Shown: positions 37,101-46,896 of the stretch, one piece after another | How the letters are laid out: each line of letters opens with the position of its first letter | How positions within the stretch are numbered: position 1 is the stretch's first letter | NCBI RefSeq assembly: GCF_900090045.1 | Contig: NC_041779.1 | Coordinates: forward strand, 372,001 to 436,000 | Source: Plasmodium malariae | Lineage: Eukaryota; Apicomplexa; Aconoidasida; Haemosporida; Plasmodiidae | DNA length: 64,000 bases | Direction of reading: 5' to 3' | The notes under the pieces: model-generated | Told to the model about the DNA's origin: nothing | The model's database searches: none | Seen by the model: the letters and a program-made list of their open reading frames with translations, nothing else | Position numbers and translations under genes: made by a program

Positions 37101-40100
37101 TTTAAAAAAGACAACAGTACATGTAAAATATTTCTACTTAAAAGAAACATCTTTGCAAATTTCTAATAAGGTAATATTTGTAGTAAAAAATGTAAGCAAA
37201 GAAATTTGGAAAATAAAAGGACTGAAAAAAATGATAATACGTTTAGGAAAAAAAAAGATGAATAGTTTAGAGAGAAGAAAATACCATGTTGCAAATTTGA
37301 ACTTCTTTAAAAAAGAAAATTGTTGGGAACGAGAAAAATGTTGGCCTAAAGAAATAACTAAAGAAAGATTAGCCATAAACTATCTTAATAAAAATAACTC
37401 TGAGCGAACGATAATAAAAGAACAGTACATGATGTTACATTTTTGGGGGAAAAAAATATATTTCAAAAATGTACCTATAAAATTTGTGCTTTTAGAATAT
37501 TTAAAAAAAGAAGTTCCGATGGAAAAGAAAAAGCACAAAAAAAAAAAAAATAAAATAATAATGATAATAGTAATTATGATAATAATTAAACGTTTAGACT
37601 CCCAAAATTTAAAAAAATCAACGAAACAATTAACTATGATGCGAATAGAGAAGAAAGAATGCTTAAGCTGGGATATAAAGCAGAAGCTAAGTATCATAAA
37701 TAAAGTCAAAAAATTGTATTTGAAAGAAAAGAAAAAGCAAATAACTGTACGAAAAATTTTAAGTTACACACGCAGTAAAGAAATGGAGCAAAAAGTTGTA
37801 ATCACAGAAAACATGATATTGTATAACTTAAGTAAAAAGTACATTAAAAAAAATATAGAGAAAAAGTTAAATAATGAAGAGGGTAAATATATCACAATAA
37901 TAAAGAACAGTCAAGAACAGAAATTGGGGGAAAGAAATAATGAATTGATTACAACATCATATATAAATGATATTAAAAAAGATATTTTTAAGCCTCAACA
38001 GATAAAAAAAAAAGATAAGCAAAAAACAGAAAAGGAAAAATTATTACTTAGTAACACAGAAAGAGAAATGATAATACCTAAAATTATGATAAAAGAAAAT
38101 TTGCAAGAAATGAAGAAATACGTAATGATGATAAAATATTTGAAGGGAGAAATTTTTAAAGTAGGTAAAGGTATTTTTAATGTGCAACCTTTAAACAGAG
38201 AACCAGCAATGAGATCCATAAAAGAAGTCCAAGTAGGAACCTCAAAAGAAATTGAAGTAGGAACCTCAAAAGAAATTGAAGTAGGAACCTCAAAAGAAAT
38301 CGAAGTGGGAATCTCCAAAGAAATCGAAGTGGGAATCTCCAAAGAAATCGAAGTGGGAATCTCCAAAGAAATTGAAGTGGGAATCTCCAAAGAAATTGAA
38401 GTGGGAATCTCCAAAGAAATTGAAGTGGGAATCTCCAAAGAAATTGAAGTAGGAACCTCAAAAGAAATCAAAGTGGGAATCTCCAAAGAAATCGAAGTGG
38501 GAATCTCCAAAGAAATCGAAGTGGGAACCTCAAAAGAAATCAAAGTGGGAATCTCCAAAGAAATCGAAGTGGGAACCTCAAAAGAAATCAAAGTGGGAAC
38601 CTCAAAAGAAATTAAAGTGGGAACCGAAAAAGAAGTACCGAAGGAACGAATAAATGGTGACATAGAAAAAGAAATATTGGCCATAAAATACCTAATAAAG
38701 GAAATTCTGGAAGAAATAAGAAATGAAGTTATAAAAGACTACAAAATAAGAAGACCTAAAAGAACAAAAAAAGAAAAGATACATCATAAGAAAATGAAGG
38801 GATACGTTACTATCCGAGATATTGAAAATGAACACTTAAAATATAAAGAAAAGAAAAATAGACCGAATAAAAACATACAGGATGAAATAAATATAATAGA
38901 ACGAATAAACGAAGGAAAATATCACAAAAGAGAAAAAGAAAAGGAAAAAGAAAAATTGGAAAATAAAAACTTAATAGAAATAAAAGACAAAGATTGGGCA
39001 AAAGAATATATCAACCAAGCCATATTGGTGGAAGATGTGAAATGTGAAAAAGAATTTTTAATTATTTCAGATTTAAGGGAAGAAAACAAGAACACACCGA
39101 GAGAAGAACTAAGGGAAGATCTTTTGACGGAAGTGTTAACGATAGAAGACGTAAGGGAAAAAACCTTAAACGAAATAGAAGAAGACGAAGAAGAAGCATT
39201 AACAGAAAAGGCTATGGATGAAATATTAATGATAACATCCTTAAGGGAAAAACACATGAACGAAATAAGAGAAGTATTAGGGGGAGAACTTATAACAGAA
39301 ATGTTTACAATAGAAGACATACGTGAAAAAAGTATGAACGAAACAAAAGAGCTGAGGGAAGAACTTATGATCGAAATGCTTACGATAGAAGATGTACGTG
39401 AAAAAATTATAAACAAAACAGAAGAGGTGAGGGAAGAACTTATGATCGAAATGCTTACGATAGAAGATGTACGTGAAAAAATTATAAACAAAACAGAAGA
39501 GGTGAGGGAAGAACTTATGATCGAAATGCTTACGATAGAAGATGTACGTGAAAAAATTATAAACAAAACAGAAGAGGTGAGGGAAGAACTTATGATCGAA
39601 ATGCTTACGATAGAAGATGTACGTGAAAAAATTATAAACAAAACAGAAGAGGTGAGGGAAGAACTTATGATCGAAATGCTTACGATAGAAGATGTACGTG
39701 AAAAAATTATAAACAAAACAGAAGAGGTGAGGGAAGAACTTATGATCGAAACGTTTACTATTACAGACTTAAGGAAAGAAACCCTAATCGAATCAAAAGA
39801 AATAATAATGGCAGAGTTCCAAACGGAAATAAAAAAGGAGAAAGAGGGTATCAAAGACTTAAAAAAGGAAAAGATAAAACAAGAAATTAAAAAATTAATT
39901 GAAATGGTCAAAGACTTAAAAGAAGCATATATAAAAGAAATGAAAAGCGATACATTAACTGAAGAAATTGATAAAGAAATTATGATGATGAAAAACTTTG
40001 AAGAGGAAATTACTTTCGAAATTGAAAAGGAGTTAATGAAAGAAACTGACATGGAAATTATTATGACAGATCATGAAAAAGTTGAATCAACTTTTGAACG

Positions 40101-40905
40101 TGCAAACGGAATTACAATGTTAGAGGATGTAAAGGAAGCATTAACGTTAGAACCTGAAAACGAAATTGCAGTGCTTGAGGACGTAAAGGAAGCATTAACG
40201 CTCGAGAGTGAAAATGAAATAACTATGTCAGAGAACGCAAAACATGATTTCTTCACAGAAATATATAATCAAGAATTGAGTAAAGAACGGGAAACAGACG
40301 ATGAGGTGACAGATGAATTAGGAAATGACAGTATCTCAAACGACACAACTAAAAAATTAATTACCACAAACAATACGAAACAACGAAAAAAATTAAAAAG
40401 AAAAGGATTTAGTGAAAGATTTAAAATAAAATTAAAGCTGATGGACAACTTAAAGAAAAGTAGCTTAAAAGAAGAAAAAATTGAAAAAAGAAGAAATAAA
40501 AAAAAAAAAAAAAAGAGTTTGAAACAAATTATTAAAGATATATTAAATGAAGAAACTATAAAAGAAACCTTACTTGAAAACGAGATAAAAGAAATTTTGC
40601 ATGAAAAGATATTAAAAAAAAATTTACTTTGTCAAGAAAAAGAAAAACTAAAACAAAATGAGGAATATCTACGCTGTGAAGAATATTCGGAGGGAAAATA
40701 TGTAAGGGAAGAAAAAATTGTAAAAGGCCACTATGAAATGAAAAAGTCAAAGGAAAAATTAGATAGAGAAGAAAAAATAAAAAAAATTATGAGTAGTAAA
40801 CGTGTAACATTAACTGAAGGTTTAGCCAAAAAAAGAGCAATTTTCAATGCAGAGAAAAATATGCAAGATTATTTTACTGATGATTTTTTTTGTCCTTGCT
40901 CATGA
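31117..40905 (+). CDS. Giant Lys/Asn/Glu-rich Plasmodium protein with three repeat classes, unknown function
   Basis: The frame is open without a stop from 31003 to the TGA ending at 40905. The first in-frame ATG is 31117, giving about 3262 residues, but the true start is uncertain: a signal-peptide-like ATG at 30993 lies in another frame (see findings). The N-terminal half is Asn/Lys/Ser-rich, with an Ser/Asn tract at about residues 409-443. A module reading SQESLLYELIN..(S)KIK.FL recurs at about residues 1063, 1222 and 1352. The C-terminal half is Glu/Lys/Ile-rich and Asn-poor, with sixteen tandem G(T/I)SKEI(E/K)V octapeptides at about 2374-2501. Five 25-residue copies of EELMIEMLTIEDVREK.. 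follow at about 2748-2872, probably coiled-coil or amphipathic helical. No enzyme domain or convincing membrane segment is seen. Its function is unknown. Confidence 0.85.
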   Translation: MKKLNSNKRIISLNYKSRLVKKKYIKGKYDKNKKKKKQKRYILTKNNHKDINTYHIISKNKKTNLNEKEVKYIFVNNHKLFQNNNYDIRCVHQNKCTNPSFQVTHSKKRDFGLIREVSSEYLTRKNFKNIFYSKSNVVRYSPEDGKFLIVDGGNKNSSTRSCSNCSHKIYKNELASTPIHESKNTQNSFNRDYRRIIEATNKRKICHILLLDSFHKNINKRDKTCIQSNKKYSKIFKNSQNLQKKMIYVPPQKKRKISINNNEKVSKNLKTINKDKLIKYKYINKSEKDSKNEMYVQNKTKKTRTHKSKKCNKKYNNKIKNMIIQNNLNKIILHSNKCQESKFDNPNINYISHDQKNYIKKTLYQKNFMINDTVLNDEDANNDYSHTPANDNVFKNEITPNKMEFDNGNSNSSSSSNSGSNSSSNSNSGSNSSSNSSSNSSSNKIHKQNIKREKREYDAYNNNSSLINKIIDDATILNDITPSKSPVHMENFSHSNYDSYNHLYVPECTINGKSSIKIKNNIEKEKCILNANGKYTKNYSTRTNESGKKKKGKYSKNSNNEIEQIPRERFTTRQTAAREKSEEKIKSQKCLTEEKHYSSKGDKPNNIPKNIPKPSVVYEKEVIYDESDKTQVIKVNALTKSNLCCRKILDKTNKNKEKKVHANNFNGKHVCSVKPKKYIKSPLSIKSTAFKNNNNDINVTKGNITSTKEVINFIKLKKEYVLHTVYHDDLTEHNSSRNRSEKKNTYRENNYPHNVKGICNSEFNSRSTSSQENGKTYSLQMKPEKSEIPQVEQSIDVINLKRTSELCIYPSFHLTQTHKSKGIIKNGKKNSRKMDSEKLRSSSLLNKCGDSNVKQVSNKNNEKEKIKKATKIKNVEETNNNCTVVSQSGRTNKNIKINKNKEVKTKGLLRKYSSRKNDQTNKTYKNNDLKKNVNQGINICGKKKKENIVKKKNTKKQLSESNELHTYKKINKYGHSHHLTKKGTNTQLNKNLKKCKQILKDNIYHNMEFYKNFDIKSQNSNSIKTEYVSSISSPTNNSSEDYNNTDDKQQNDKKIHRFKTFKSQESLLYELINKKDNKSKIKIFLENSCKSKDIDDATNKEKVSPKSGTIICEEKIVLIKKEKQISVNNADIISKTKNYINNEHVIKKKRNSINTAGEIKKNNYVGMSSTNEKTFNCNKENLSKLCSSHVPNTIMVETSINCKKEKQINHISIIPKWEKIRSQESLLYELINKNDNKSKIKKFLDDSDKHQNVYETKDKEKVSAQNATIKCEEKIMSIKKKMSNSTKLSNIIKKENHVDQKGTNEITTCIKTKCKELSSIHRDKCSKKEDYSINHKNKNNLNLQTYKQKVKSQESLLYELININSNRIKIQNFLKQSNQYEASNNFQTVHENKVNLKENEKKNKIIKDVSCKESTYASRLRTNNNFKKICLTKNSLWHVHNSTKEEINNTREKKLLPKEQKFYKMKKISYPKSPPRTITKKCNDKIGNKNEMFKGSENKKGTEEGKDNTTLNTINNKIKNGIKLTTNKKMDKKQIVKNSNREHNEKIRNELNNGYTKENETKKRLIASSKKDKIIRYNYHIKSSNDQAKKTTNIKGSILSINKCTNLKWGNENKQNFCRNNNLIMKKENKTINQAKYCTNFRVPLNLQKKDNTVSTLFHLIYKTPFDNTKNKNNSRHYLNVTKAYVEKITKNNNGTKNKESTNIAGDYKIYNKNNNYDLVEREMIIYTEANKAKRDSLDIDLDKNVDALKNKKNIITPKFNRKRKISELRIESITKKFYIKTIFANSIMKSQKNSKKVISMHNQIANNEDLKNRDPCYDEKEMNSKKCTERIINTNPKLKKRYINILEHEKRNMEVQKHNVFLNETKQKVEIRICNKTHKIIGNYVNNQISEAPFISHVLNQNVKEGVPRCFREVQTTKTYEEITKINFSGILKELLKEEKLEEIESFYELKKEILPYKESKILQRRANNYTISACLKKEAMKLKIVNEKIIARILKKTTVHVKYFYLKETSLQISNKVIFVVKNVSKEIWKIKGLKKMIIRLGKKKMNSLERRKYHVANLNFFKKENCWEREKCWPKEITKERLAINYLNKNNSERTIIKEQYMMLHFWGKKIYFKNVPIKFVLLEYLKKEVPMEKKKHKKKKNKIIMIIVIMIIIKRLDSQNLKKSTKQLTMMRIEKKECLSWDIKQKLSIINKVKKLYLKEKKKQITVRKILSYTRSKEMEQKVVITENMILYNLSKKYIKKNIEKKLNNEEGKYITIIKNSQEQKLGERNNELITTSYINDIKKDIFKPQQIKKKDKQKTEKEKLLLSNTEREMIIPKIMIKENLQEMKKYVMMIKYLKGEIFKVGKGIFNVQPLNREPAMRSIKEVQVGTSKEIEVGTSKEIEVGTSKEIEVGISKEIEVGISKEIEVGISKEIEVGISKEIEVGISKEIEVGISKEIEVGTSKEIKVGISKEIEVGISKEIEVGTSKEIKVGISKEIEVGTSKEIKVGTSKEIKVGTEKEVPKERINGDIEKEILAIKYLIKEILEEIRNEVIKDYKIRRPKRTKKEKIHHKKMKGYVTIRDIENEHLKYKEKKNRPNKNIQDEINIIERINEGKYHKREKEKEKEKLENKNLIEIKDKDWAKEYINQAILVEDVKCEKEFLIISDLREENKNTPREELREDLLTEVLTIEDVREKTLNEIEEDEEEALTEKAMDEILMITSLREKHMNEIREVLGGELITEMFTIEDIREKSMNETKELREELMIEMLTIEDVREKIINKTEEVREELMIEMLTIEDVREKIINKTEEVREELMIEMLTIEDVREKIINKTEEVREELMIEMLTIEDVREKIINKTEEVREELMIEMLTIEDVREKIINKTEEVREELMIETFTITDLRKETLIESKEIIMAEFQTEIKKEKEGIKDLKKEKIKQEIKKLIEMVKDLKEAYIKEMKSDTLTEEIDKEIMMMKNFEEEITFEIEKELMKETDMEIIMTDHEKVESTFERANGITMLEDVKEALTLEPENEIAVLEDVKEALTLESENEITMSENAKHDFFTEIYNQELSKERETDDEVTDELGNDSISNDTTKKLITTNNTKQRKKLKRKGFSERFKIKLKLMDNLKKSSLKEEKIEKRRNKKKKKKSLKQIIKDILNEETIKETLLENEIKEILHEKILKKNLLCQEKEKLKQNEEYLRCEEYSEGKYVREEKIVKGHYEMKKSKEKLDREEKIKKIMSSKRVTLTEGLAKKRAIFNAEKNMQDYFTDDFFCPCS
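32341..32445 (+). repeat. Ser/Asn-coding AGT/AAC-type trinucleotide tract
   Basis: Iterated AGT, AGC, AAC, AAT and GGC codons inside the giant gene encode a Ser/Asn/Gly run of about 35 residues, a typical Plasmodium low-complexity insertion. Confidence 0.85.
38236..38619 (+). repeat. 24-bp coding tandem repeat, 16 copies (G[T/I]SKEI[E/K]V)
   Basis: Sixteen in-frame 24-bp units encode GTSKEIEV or GISKEIEV, with GTSKEIKV variants towards the end. Flanking degenerate units (VQV.. before, GTEKEVPK after) show array ageing at the edges. The T/I alternation reflects ACC versus ATC codons, and blocks of like units suggest segmental duplication. Confidence 0.93.
39358..39732 (+). repeat. 75-bp coding tandem repeat, five near-identical copies
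   Basis: Each 25-residue unit reads EELMIEMLTIEDVREK followed by IINKTEEVR. The five copies appear identical at the nucleotide level, including synonymous positions, so expansion or homogenisation is recent. Diverged ancestral units (LTIEDVREKTLNEIEED, FTIEDIREKSMNETKEL) lie just upstream at about 39130-39357 and one downstream at 39733-39790. Confidence 0.92.
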
Positions 40906-41781
40906 TTTCATAATATATACAAAAAGAGAAGCAATTTAAGCAAAAAAATATATGTGGATTTCGAAAAACTATTAATAGGTGACATCTTATATTTTTTTTT
41001 TTGTGGTATACTTTATAAGAATAAAATATATTCGGCACGGTAATATTAAATTAGAAAACATACAAGAGATTCTTAAAAAAAAAGAAAGAAATCCAGATAA
41101 AATCTAAAAATAGGAGTAAAAAAATAAAATGATTACGCATATATATATAAATTTATACAAGTTTATGCATATATATATATATGATATACATGTATAAGTG
41201 TGTATATGTACGATATATGCGTAGTTGAATTCAAAAAAAAAAAATAAAAAAAAGAATAATAAAATATATGCATTTTATACTTTCTAGTTTATACTAAAAA
41301 GAAAAATGATAAAGTTCTTTCTTATACGTAAACATCCTAAAAACATACATGTGTACGTGTACATATATGTACAAATAACAGTCTGAACAAAAGCAACAAT
41401 AATTGCGTATAATTTTTATACATGTATAGCACAATCTTCCAAAAAAAAAAAAAAGAACAGAATAATATATATACTTATGAAATGTTTGTGCAGCAAAATC
41501 TTAAAAGGAAAGAGCAAAAATTTTATATTATATATACATCATACACATAAACAAAATCTAGAAAAAAGGAAATATATGTAATTATGAATGTACAACGATA
41601 TCTAAAATAGGAAGAGACAAAAAAGAAAAAAAAAATTAACAAATATATGAAGAGCAATCTTTTTTTTTTCTTGACCATATCGAGTTCAAAAAAAAGAACA
41701 CAACCAAAAAGAAAAAAATAAGTTAGAAGAAGAATAAGAAGCAGTAAGAAATAAAAAGGAAAAAGTCAACATATATAAAAA
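40906..41781. other. Intergenic, giant gene to P4H gene
   Basis: AT-rich with TATA/TATG-rich segments (41140-41220). No gene seen. Presumably the 3' UTR of the giant gene and the promoter/5' UTR of the downstream oxygenase. Confidence 0.5.
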
Positions 41782-43104
41782 ATGGATATAAAAAAAAAGT
41801 TGCAAAACTCGAGAGATGAATATGATAACAATGATGAAAAGGAAAAATATACAAATATAAAAAGAAATGAAGAAAATTTTGAAGCTAGGAAAAATAGTGA
41901 TATATATATAGATAACTATAAAATGCAAAAAGAAAAAGAGGACGAATTCGGTATTATATTATATGATAATGAGATAAAATACAGTGATGATATGCAGACA
42001 ATTGTTCGAAAAGTAATTAATGAAAAGAATATTGATTTTTATAAAAAATACTCTTCTTTTCTTTTATACTTAAGCAATGAGACAGAATATAATGAAATAG
42101 ATGAAAATAATACAATTGATAAAAACAATGCGAATGATGAAAACACGAAAGTTTTTTTTAAGATTCAACTAGCGCCCCAGAATATGAGCATTATTTATAA
42201 TATAATTGATAAAAAGATGATTGAAAAAATTTTATCATTATGTGCTAATAAATATAAAAAAAGTAAAACATCAGTTGGGTATATAACAGATAAACAAGAA
42301 CATTATAAAATTACGAATTCAATAAATAGAACCAGTTCCACTGTTTTTTTATATACTATTAGAAACCGATCTGTAATAGAAGAAAATAAATTTGATAATC
42401 AAAGTTCAATTGTATATACAAAGGATGAGAGTATCATTGAATTAGAAAATACCATATGTAATCTAGTTAAAATACCCTTGTGCTATTTAGAGCCATTAGC
42501 TATAGTAAAATATGAAAAAGATAATTATTTCAATTTACATCATGATGGAACATTCAGAAGAGCAACTCTTTTAATTTATTTAAATGATGTTAATAAAGAT
42601 GGAGAAACTATATTTCCGTATTATAACTTAACTATCAAACCAATTCAAGGGTCTGGTATATTTTGGTACAATAATATACCTGTTGAAGAAGAATATGCAA
42701 TTACTTATTGTGTAAATAGAATAAATAAAATATATGAACAAGAAAAATTAACACATAGCCAAAATTTTGAAGGAAATATAAATACTACTCCTACAAAAGA
42801 AAGTATTAAAAATGTACATTATCCTTCTTCAAAAAATGAACAACCACCAGAAATCTTACATAGTAATTCTAAACACGAATTCCCTAATGAAAATAAAAAG
42901 TGCATTAATAAAACAATGGATCTTATTAATTTTCTGAGCGAAAAATCAAACTTGCAGAAATTCTCTATTGATGTTATAAATGATGAACTTGGTAATATGT
43001 ATATTGCTGATATGACCATGTTACACCAAGCTAACAAAGTTACAGAGGAATCCAAGTATGTTATTAATTGCTTTTTTAATGTAAACATAGTTCGAAATGT
43101 CTAA
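41782..43104 (+). CDS. Prolyl 4-hydroxylase alpha-subunit-like 2-oxoglutarate/Fe(II) dioxygenase
   Basis: A single open frame of 440 residues from ATG 41782. Residues 1-100 are Lys/Asn/Asp-rich and likely disordered. The jelly-roll core carries the iron-binding HxD as H253-H-D255 (YFNLHHDGTFRR), then TLLIYLND and GETIFP, both hallmarks of the P4Hc family. The distal His is H415 (MLHQANKVTEESKYV) with the 2-oxoglutarate-binding Lys ten residues on, K425. HxD to distal His is about 160 residues, compared with about 70 in typical P4H, because a hydrophilic Asn/Lys/Glu insertion occupies about residues 312-395. All catalytic residues are present, so an active enzyme is likely. Homologues hydroxylate prolines of collagen or, in other protists, Skp1; the substrate here is unknown. 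No signal peptide, so cytosolic or nuclear. Confidence 0.88.
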   Translation: MDIKKKLQNSRDEYDNNDEKEKYTNIKRNEENFEARKNSDIYIDNYKMQKEKEDEFGIILYDNEIKYSDDMQTIVRKVINEKNIDFYKKYSSFLLYLSNETEYNEIDENNTIDKNNANDENTKVFFKIQLAPQNMSIIYNIIDKKMIEKILSLCANKYKKSKTSVGYITDKQEHYKITNSINRTSSTVFLYTIRNRSVIEENKFDNQSSIVYTKDESIIELENTICNLVKIPLCYLEPLAIVKYEKDNYFNLHHDGTFRRATLLIYLNDVNKDGETIFPYYNLTIKPIQGSGIFWYNNIPVEEEYAITYCVNRINKIYEQEKLTHSQNFEGNINTTPTKESIKNVHYPSSKNEQPPEILHSNSKHEFPNENKKCINKTMDLINFLSEKSNLQKFSIDVINDELGNMYIADMTMLHQANKVTEESKYVINCFFNVNIVRNV

Positions 43105-44282
43105 TTTTTCCCTCATCCTTTTGCACAGGTTAAATCTTCCGAATGTTCAGCGTGCATATATATAAATACAGCAGGAGTGGGAAAAAACTATATTATCGCA
43201 CACATGTGGAGTTTATTTTACCTTGTCATATCCACGCAATGAAATATTTTTATCCGTTGTAATAGAAAGTGGGAAATAAGTTTAAATACTTGAACTTATT
43301 CTATCAGTTATTAAAAAATGCAAAATACCAAATATATAAAATGAAAAATAGGGTAAATAGAAAAGCAAAAAAAAAAGTGCACAAAAATTGTAAAAAAAGC
43401 ATTTAAAATTTTAAATGGATTAAATAATATAACTTAAAAAAAAATGAAACACACGTAATAAAACTAAAAAATATCGTGAATTTGTTAATATACACAAAAT
43501 ACATTTATATATATATATATATATATGTGAACATATGTACATAAGGATGTATATATGTATGTAAATATAATAATACCACTCTTTTTTAATTCTTTTCTTT
43601 TTCTTTCTCAAAGTTTATTTTTTTACTTATGTTTTCTTGTTCTTGAAATAATATTCCCTTAATAAATATTTGATTATGGGTATGCATATACATATGTATG
43701 CAAACTAACGTATATCATTACTTTACAAGTTATATGCTCCTTTTTTGTGTATAATTAAAGTATTTGTGTTACTTACGTTTTATCTTTTTTTTTTTTTTTC
43801 TGTCAGTTAATTAAAATATATTATACGTAAATAATTTATTCATTTAATATTTGCCTTTTTCTTAATGTTTTTTAATAAATTTTTTTACTTGATTTTCCCC
43901 TTTTCTGCACAATTATAATGTTGTGAATGTATATTATAATTTTTTTTTTATTTTAACAAAAATTTGTGAATTTTATAAAAAATTTTTAAAAGTGTCTTGT
44001 GATAATTAAACTTTTAAGTAATAATTCGATGATTTTGGAAATGTGATCTTCGAAAAAAAAAAAATTACTAATGTATAATCTAAAAAAAAAATAGAAAAAG
44101 AAAAGAAAGTATGTCATTACATGTATTCGTCGTACTTCATAGATTAGACCTACTTTATTAAATTTATAAGAAGCTTTGAAATGTTAACATTTTGAAGTTA
44201 CAAAATTGGTGAAATTTTATAAATATGTTCACTTATGTAAAGATTTATATATACGCACACATGGAAATATATGCATAAATTG
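43105..44282. other. Convergent intergenic region, P4H to LSM8
   Basis: No gene seen. (TA)n at about 43507-43527, poly-T near 43786-43800 and poly-A near 44052-44064. The flanking genes converge here, so it holds two 3' ends. Confidence 0.5.
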
Positions 44283-44878
44283 CTATATTAACAAAATATC
44301 TTGTGTTTCCTCTTTTTTATATCCAATTACTTGCTTCAGCATTTCCGGCTTAATTTTATTGTGTAAAATATTTTTATCTACGTCCTCGTCAATTTCACCG
44401 ATTAGGGTTCTTGCAAAAAAAAAAAAAAAATTAAAAAAAATTTGAAAAAAATTAAAGGTTAATAAAACTCAAAGAAACAGATAACTATAGTAATTAAATG
44501 ATGAAATTAAAACTAGTTAAGAAGCAGCTTTAATAAAAACAATTTTTTTTTTTTTTTTTTTTTTAATTCTGCTCTTTTGTAAATTACACAGTATCTCCTC
44601 TAATTATGTACAAGCCTAAACTTATTTTCTCCAACGATTCTTTATAAATTCTTTCATAACAATTTCCAAGTATTATATTTGTTGTTTGGTCAAAACCTTT
44701 TAATTTTCCCGTGAATATTCTACTATCATTTGTTATCACTAATATTTCATCTGAAAAAATAAAAAATAATTTAATAAATTTACAAATAACCATTTAGCAA
44801 AAATTGTTACGAATAATTACTTATCTTCGCAGTTTACTGCTTACTTTCTAAATAAGATTCAATGTTTATAGAAGTCAT
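44283..44878 (-). CDS. LSM8: LSM8, U6 snRNA-associated Sm-like protein, three exons
   Basis: The exons are 44878-44845, 44750-44588 and 44409-44283, joining in frame to 107 residues. Junctions are GAA A|GTAAGC..CAG|AT GAA and ACT GT|GTAATT..AAG|A ACC. The N-terminus MTSINIESYLE, the Sm1 motif around VITNDSRIFTGKLKGFDQT with NIILGN, and the Sm2 motif with GLYIIRGDTV then TLIGEIDED, match LSM8 and not other LSm paralogues. LSM8 completes the nuclear LSM2-8 ring that binds the 3' oligo-U of U6 snRNA for splicing. The C-terminal tail is Lys-rich and lineage-specific. Only the middle exon is long enough to show as an obvious open frame; the short flanking exons were assigned from splice phase and homology. 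Confidence 0.93.
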
Positions 44879-46211
44879 GATTCTGCAATTCTTAGTTTAT
44901 TCAGGCATATAACACATATATGGTATATTTATACAAATGTATGTATGTACGTATAAATGTATATATTTTTAATCCTCTCAACTTTCCGTTCTTTTATTTT
45001 TAAGTTTCATAAAAAACAAAAACATTGGTGAACAGCATTCAGATTCTTCATCACCTTTGCTATATATATTAAACACTAAAAATATCTTTTGCTATATAGT
45101 AAAATTTCTAAAACTCATAAATAAATTTCATTTCATTTTTATCTTTTTAAAAAGGTTCAAAAAATGACTGTTGCACTTCATTCTAATATACCCTTATATC
45201 ACAAAAATTACCTCTTAAATATTTATAAATACATATAATACTTTAAACATTTTAATTAAGCAGTGCTTTTATTATAGGCATTGGCCTATTTTTACGAATT
45301 CCGTGTGCACGTACAAATTTATTGTGTACTGCGCATATATATATGCGAATGTATATTTTTTTTTTTATTCTTCGCTCAGGTTTAATATTACTTTCTTATT
45401 TTTATTGTGCGTTATAATAAAAGAAAAACTATTTATGCAAATGTTAATATGATTAATGATGCAATATTATTTTTTCATCTATGCGTGTTTTATATTTTGC
45501 AAAAACGTATTTACGTTATGCAGTTACTCTTTAAAGGGGAAACGTAAAACTTTTTTTTTACCCACAACAGTTTATATGCAAATCAACAAACAATAGAATG
45601 ATTAAGCAAGTATATACATATATATATATGCACTACTTCGTAAATATCTGTTATCAAACAACGGTTGATGGAGAGTACGAATATTTCCAAATATATTAAA
45701 TATTATAACTGCGAAGTGTTCAAGGGGAATATTTAACGAGTCAAAATGTAAATCCTGCAACAAGATAAAAATTTTAAAGGAATATTTTTATTTCTTGAAA
45801 ATTGTTTAGAGTTCAAGTATTGCATATATATGTGTATCCCAGTACTTACAAATATATTGCACTTGTTTCATTAAAGTATGTTTCATTTTATTGAGCTGAA
45901 TAAAATCTCATCTTTTAACATATTTTTGCTTTTATATTTTTTTACCGGAATACATTTAAACGTGTACGTGAAATGTATTTTTATGTTATTATAAATAGGA
46001 GTTTATCTTTTCGAACTGAAGTATATTCCCCCTTTAAATATATGAGTAAAAAAAATTGCACAGTTTTCCTTCCATTTGTATTATATCTCAAGCAACTATT
46101 TCCGCTTGTATAAAAAGGGTGTCATATCAGATGTAAGAAAAAAGAAGGAAAATTTAATATATGTATTAAGGGTGATATAAGTAATACATAAACACAAGCG
46201 TACACAAATAT

Positions 46212-46271
<60 letters not shown>

Positions 46272-46896
46272 CAATTGTGTGTAAATTCTGCCCTATTTTG
46301 AACTACATTTTTTTCTTTTTTTTTCCATACTTAATCATTAAATATTACACATTTTAATACAATACAATTAAGAAATTAGCTCCTTGTACAAATAAAAAAA
46401 AAAAAGTAGAGCTCTGAAAATATTAAATTTCCATTGTTATAATTCTGAAACTGTTTTATAATATTTTATTATATTTAATAAATACTGTTAGAAAAATATG
46501 TTCACTCAAATGAGGGCAAAAAAAAAAAAAAAATTTTAATTAAAATTAAAAGAAGCAAAAATGAAAGAGTAAAACCGCGTAAATAGTGTGCAAAGATGCA
46601 CAACAATCATATTAACAAAACCTTAAAAAGGGAAATATTAAAAGAACTAATTTCTTCAAAAATATATAATATTAAAAAAAAAAAAAATTCCAAGTTAAAG
46701 GGTTAATATAATTACATATGAATTAGCTATAATCTAAAACTGTAAGTCTTTAATACACTTTTTTTTTTTTTTTTTTTTTTCCTTTTTTCTTTAGTCAAAG
46801 TATTCTACGGTTATATTCCCTTATTTTTAGCTATATATTTGTACTTCAAATATTCTTGCACTTATATTAGAATTACAACGATTAACATAATTGTCC
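44879..46896. other. Intergenic, LSM8 to prohibitin
   Basis: No gene supported in 2 kb. The main feature is a long (TA)n microsatellite at about 46214-46270. Poly-A near 46520-46534 and poly-T near 46760-46780 also occur. Confidence 0.55.

Noticed and set aside
32203..40750. Many antisense frames of 60-376 residues opposite the giant gene
   Set aside because: They mirror the repeats and Lys/Glu codon bias of the sense gene (for example Ser/Ile-rich frames opposite the 75-bp array) and have no independent support.
44206..44445. Plus-strand frame of 79 residues
   Set aside because: It is the antisense of LSM8 exon 3, which is supported by splice phase and homology.
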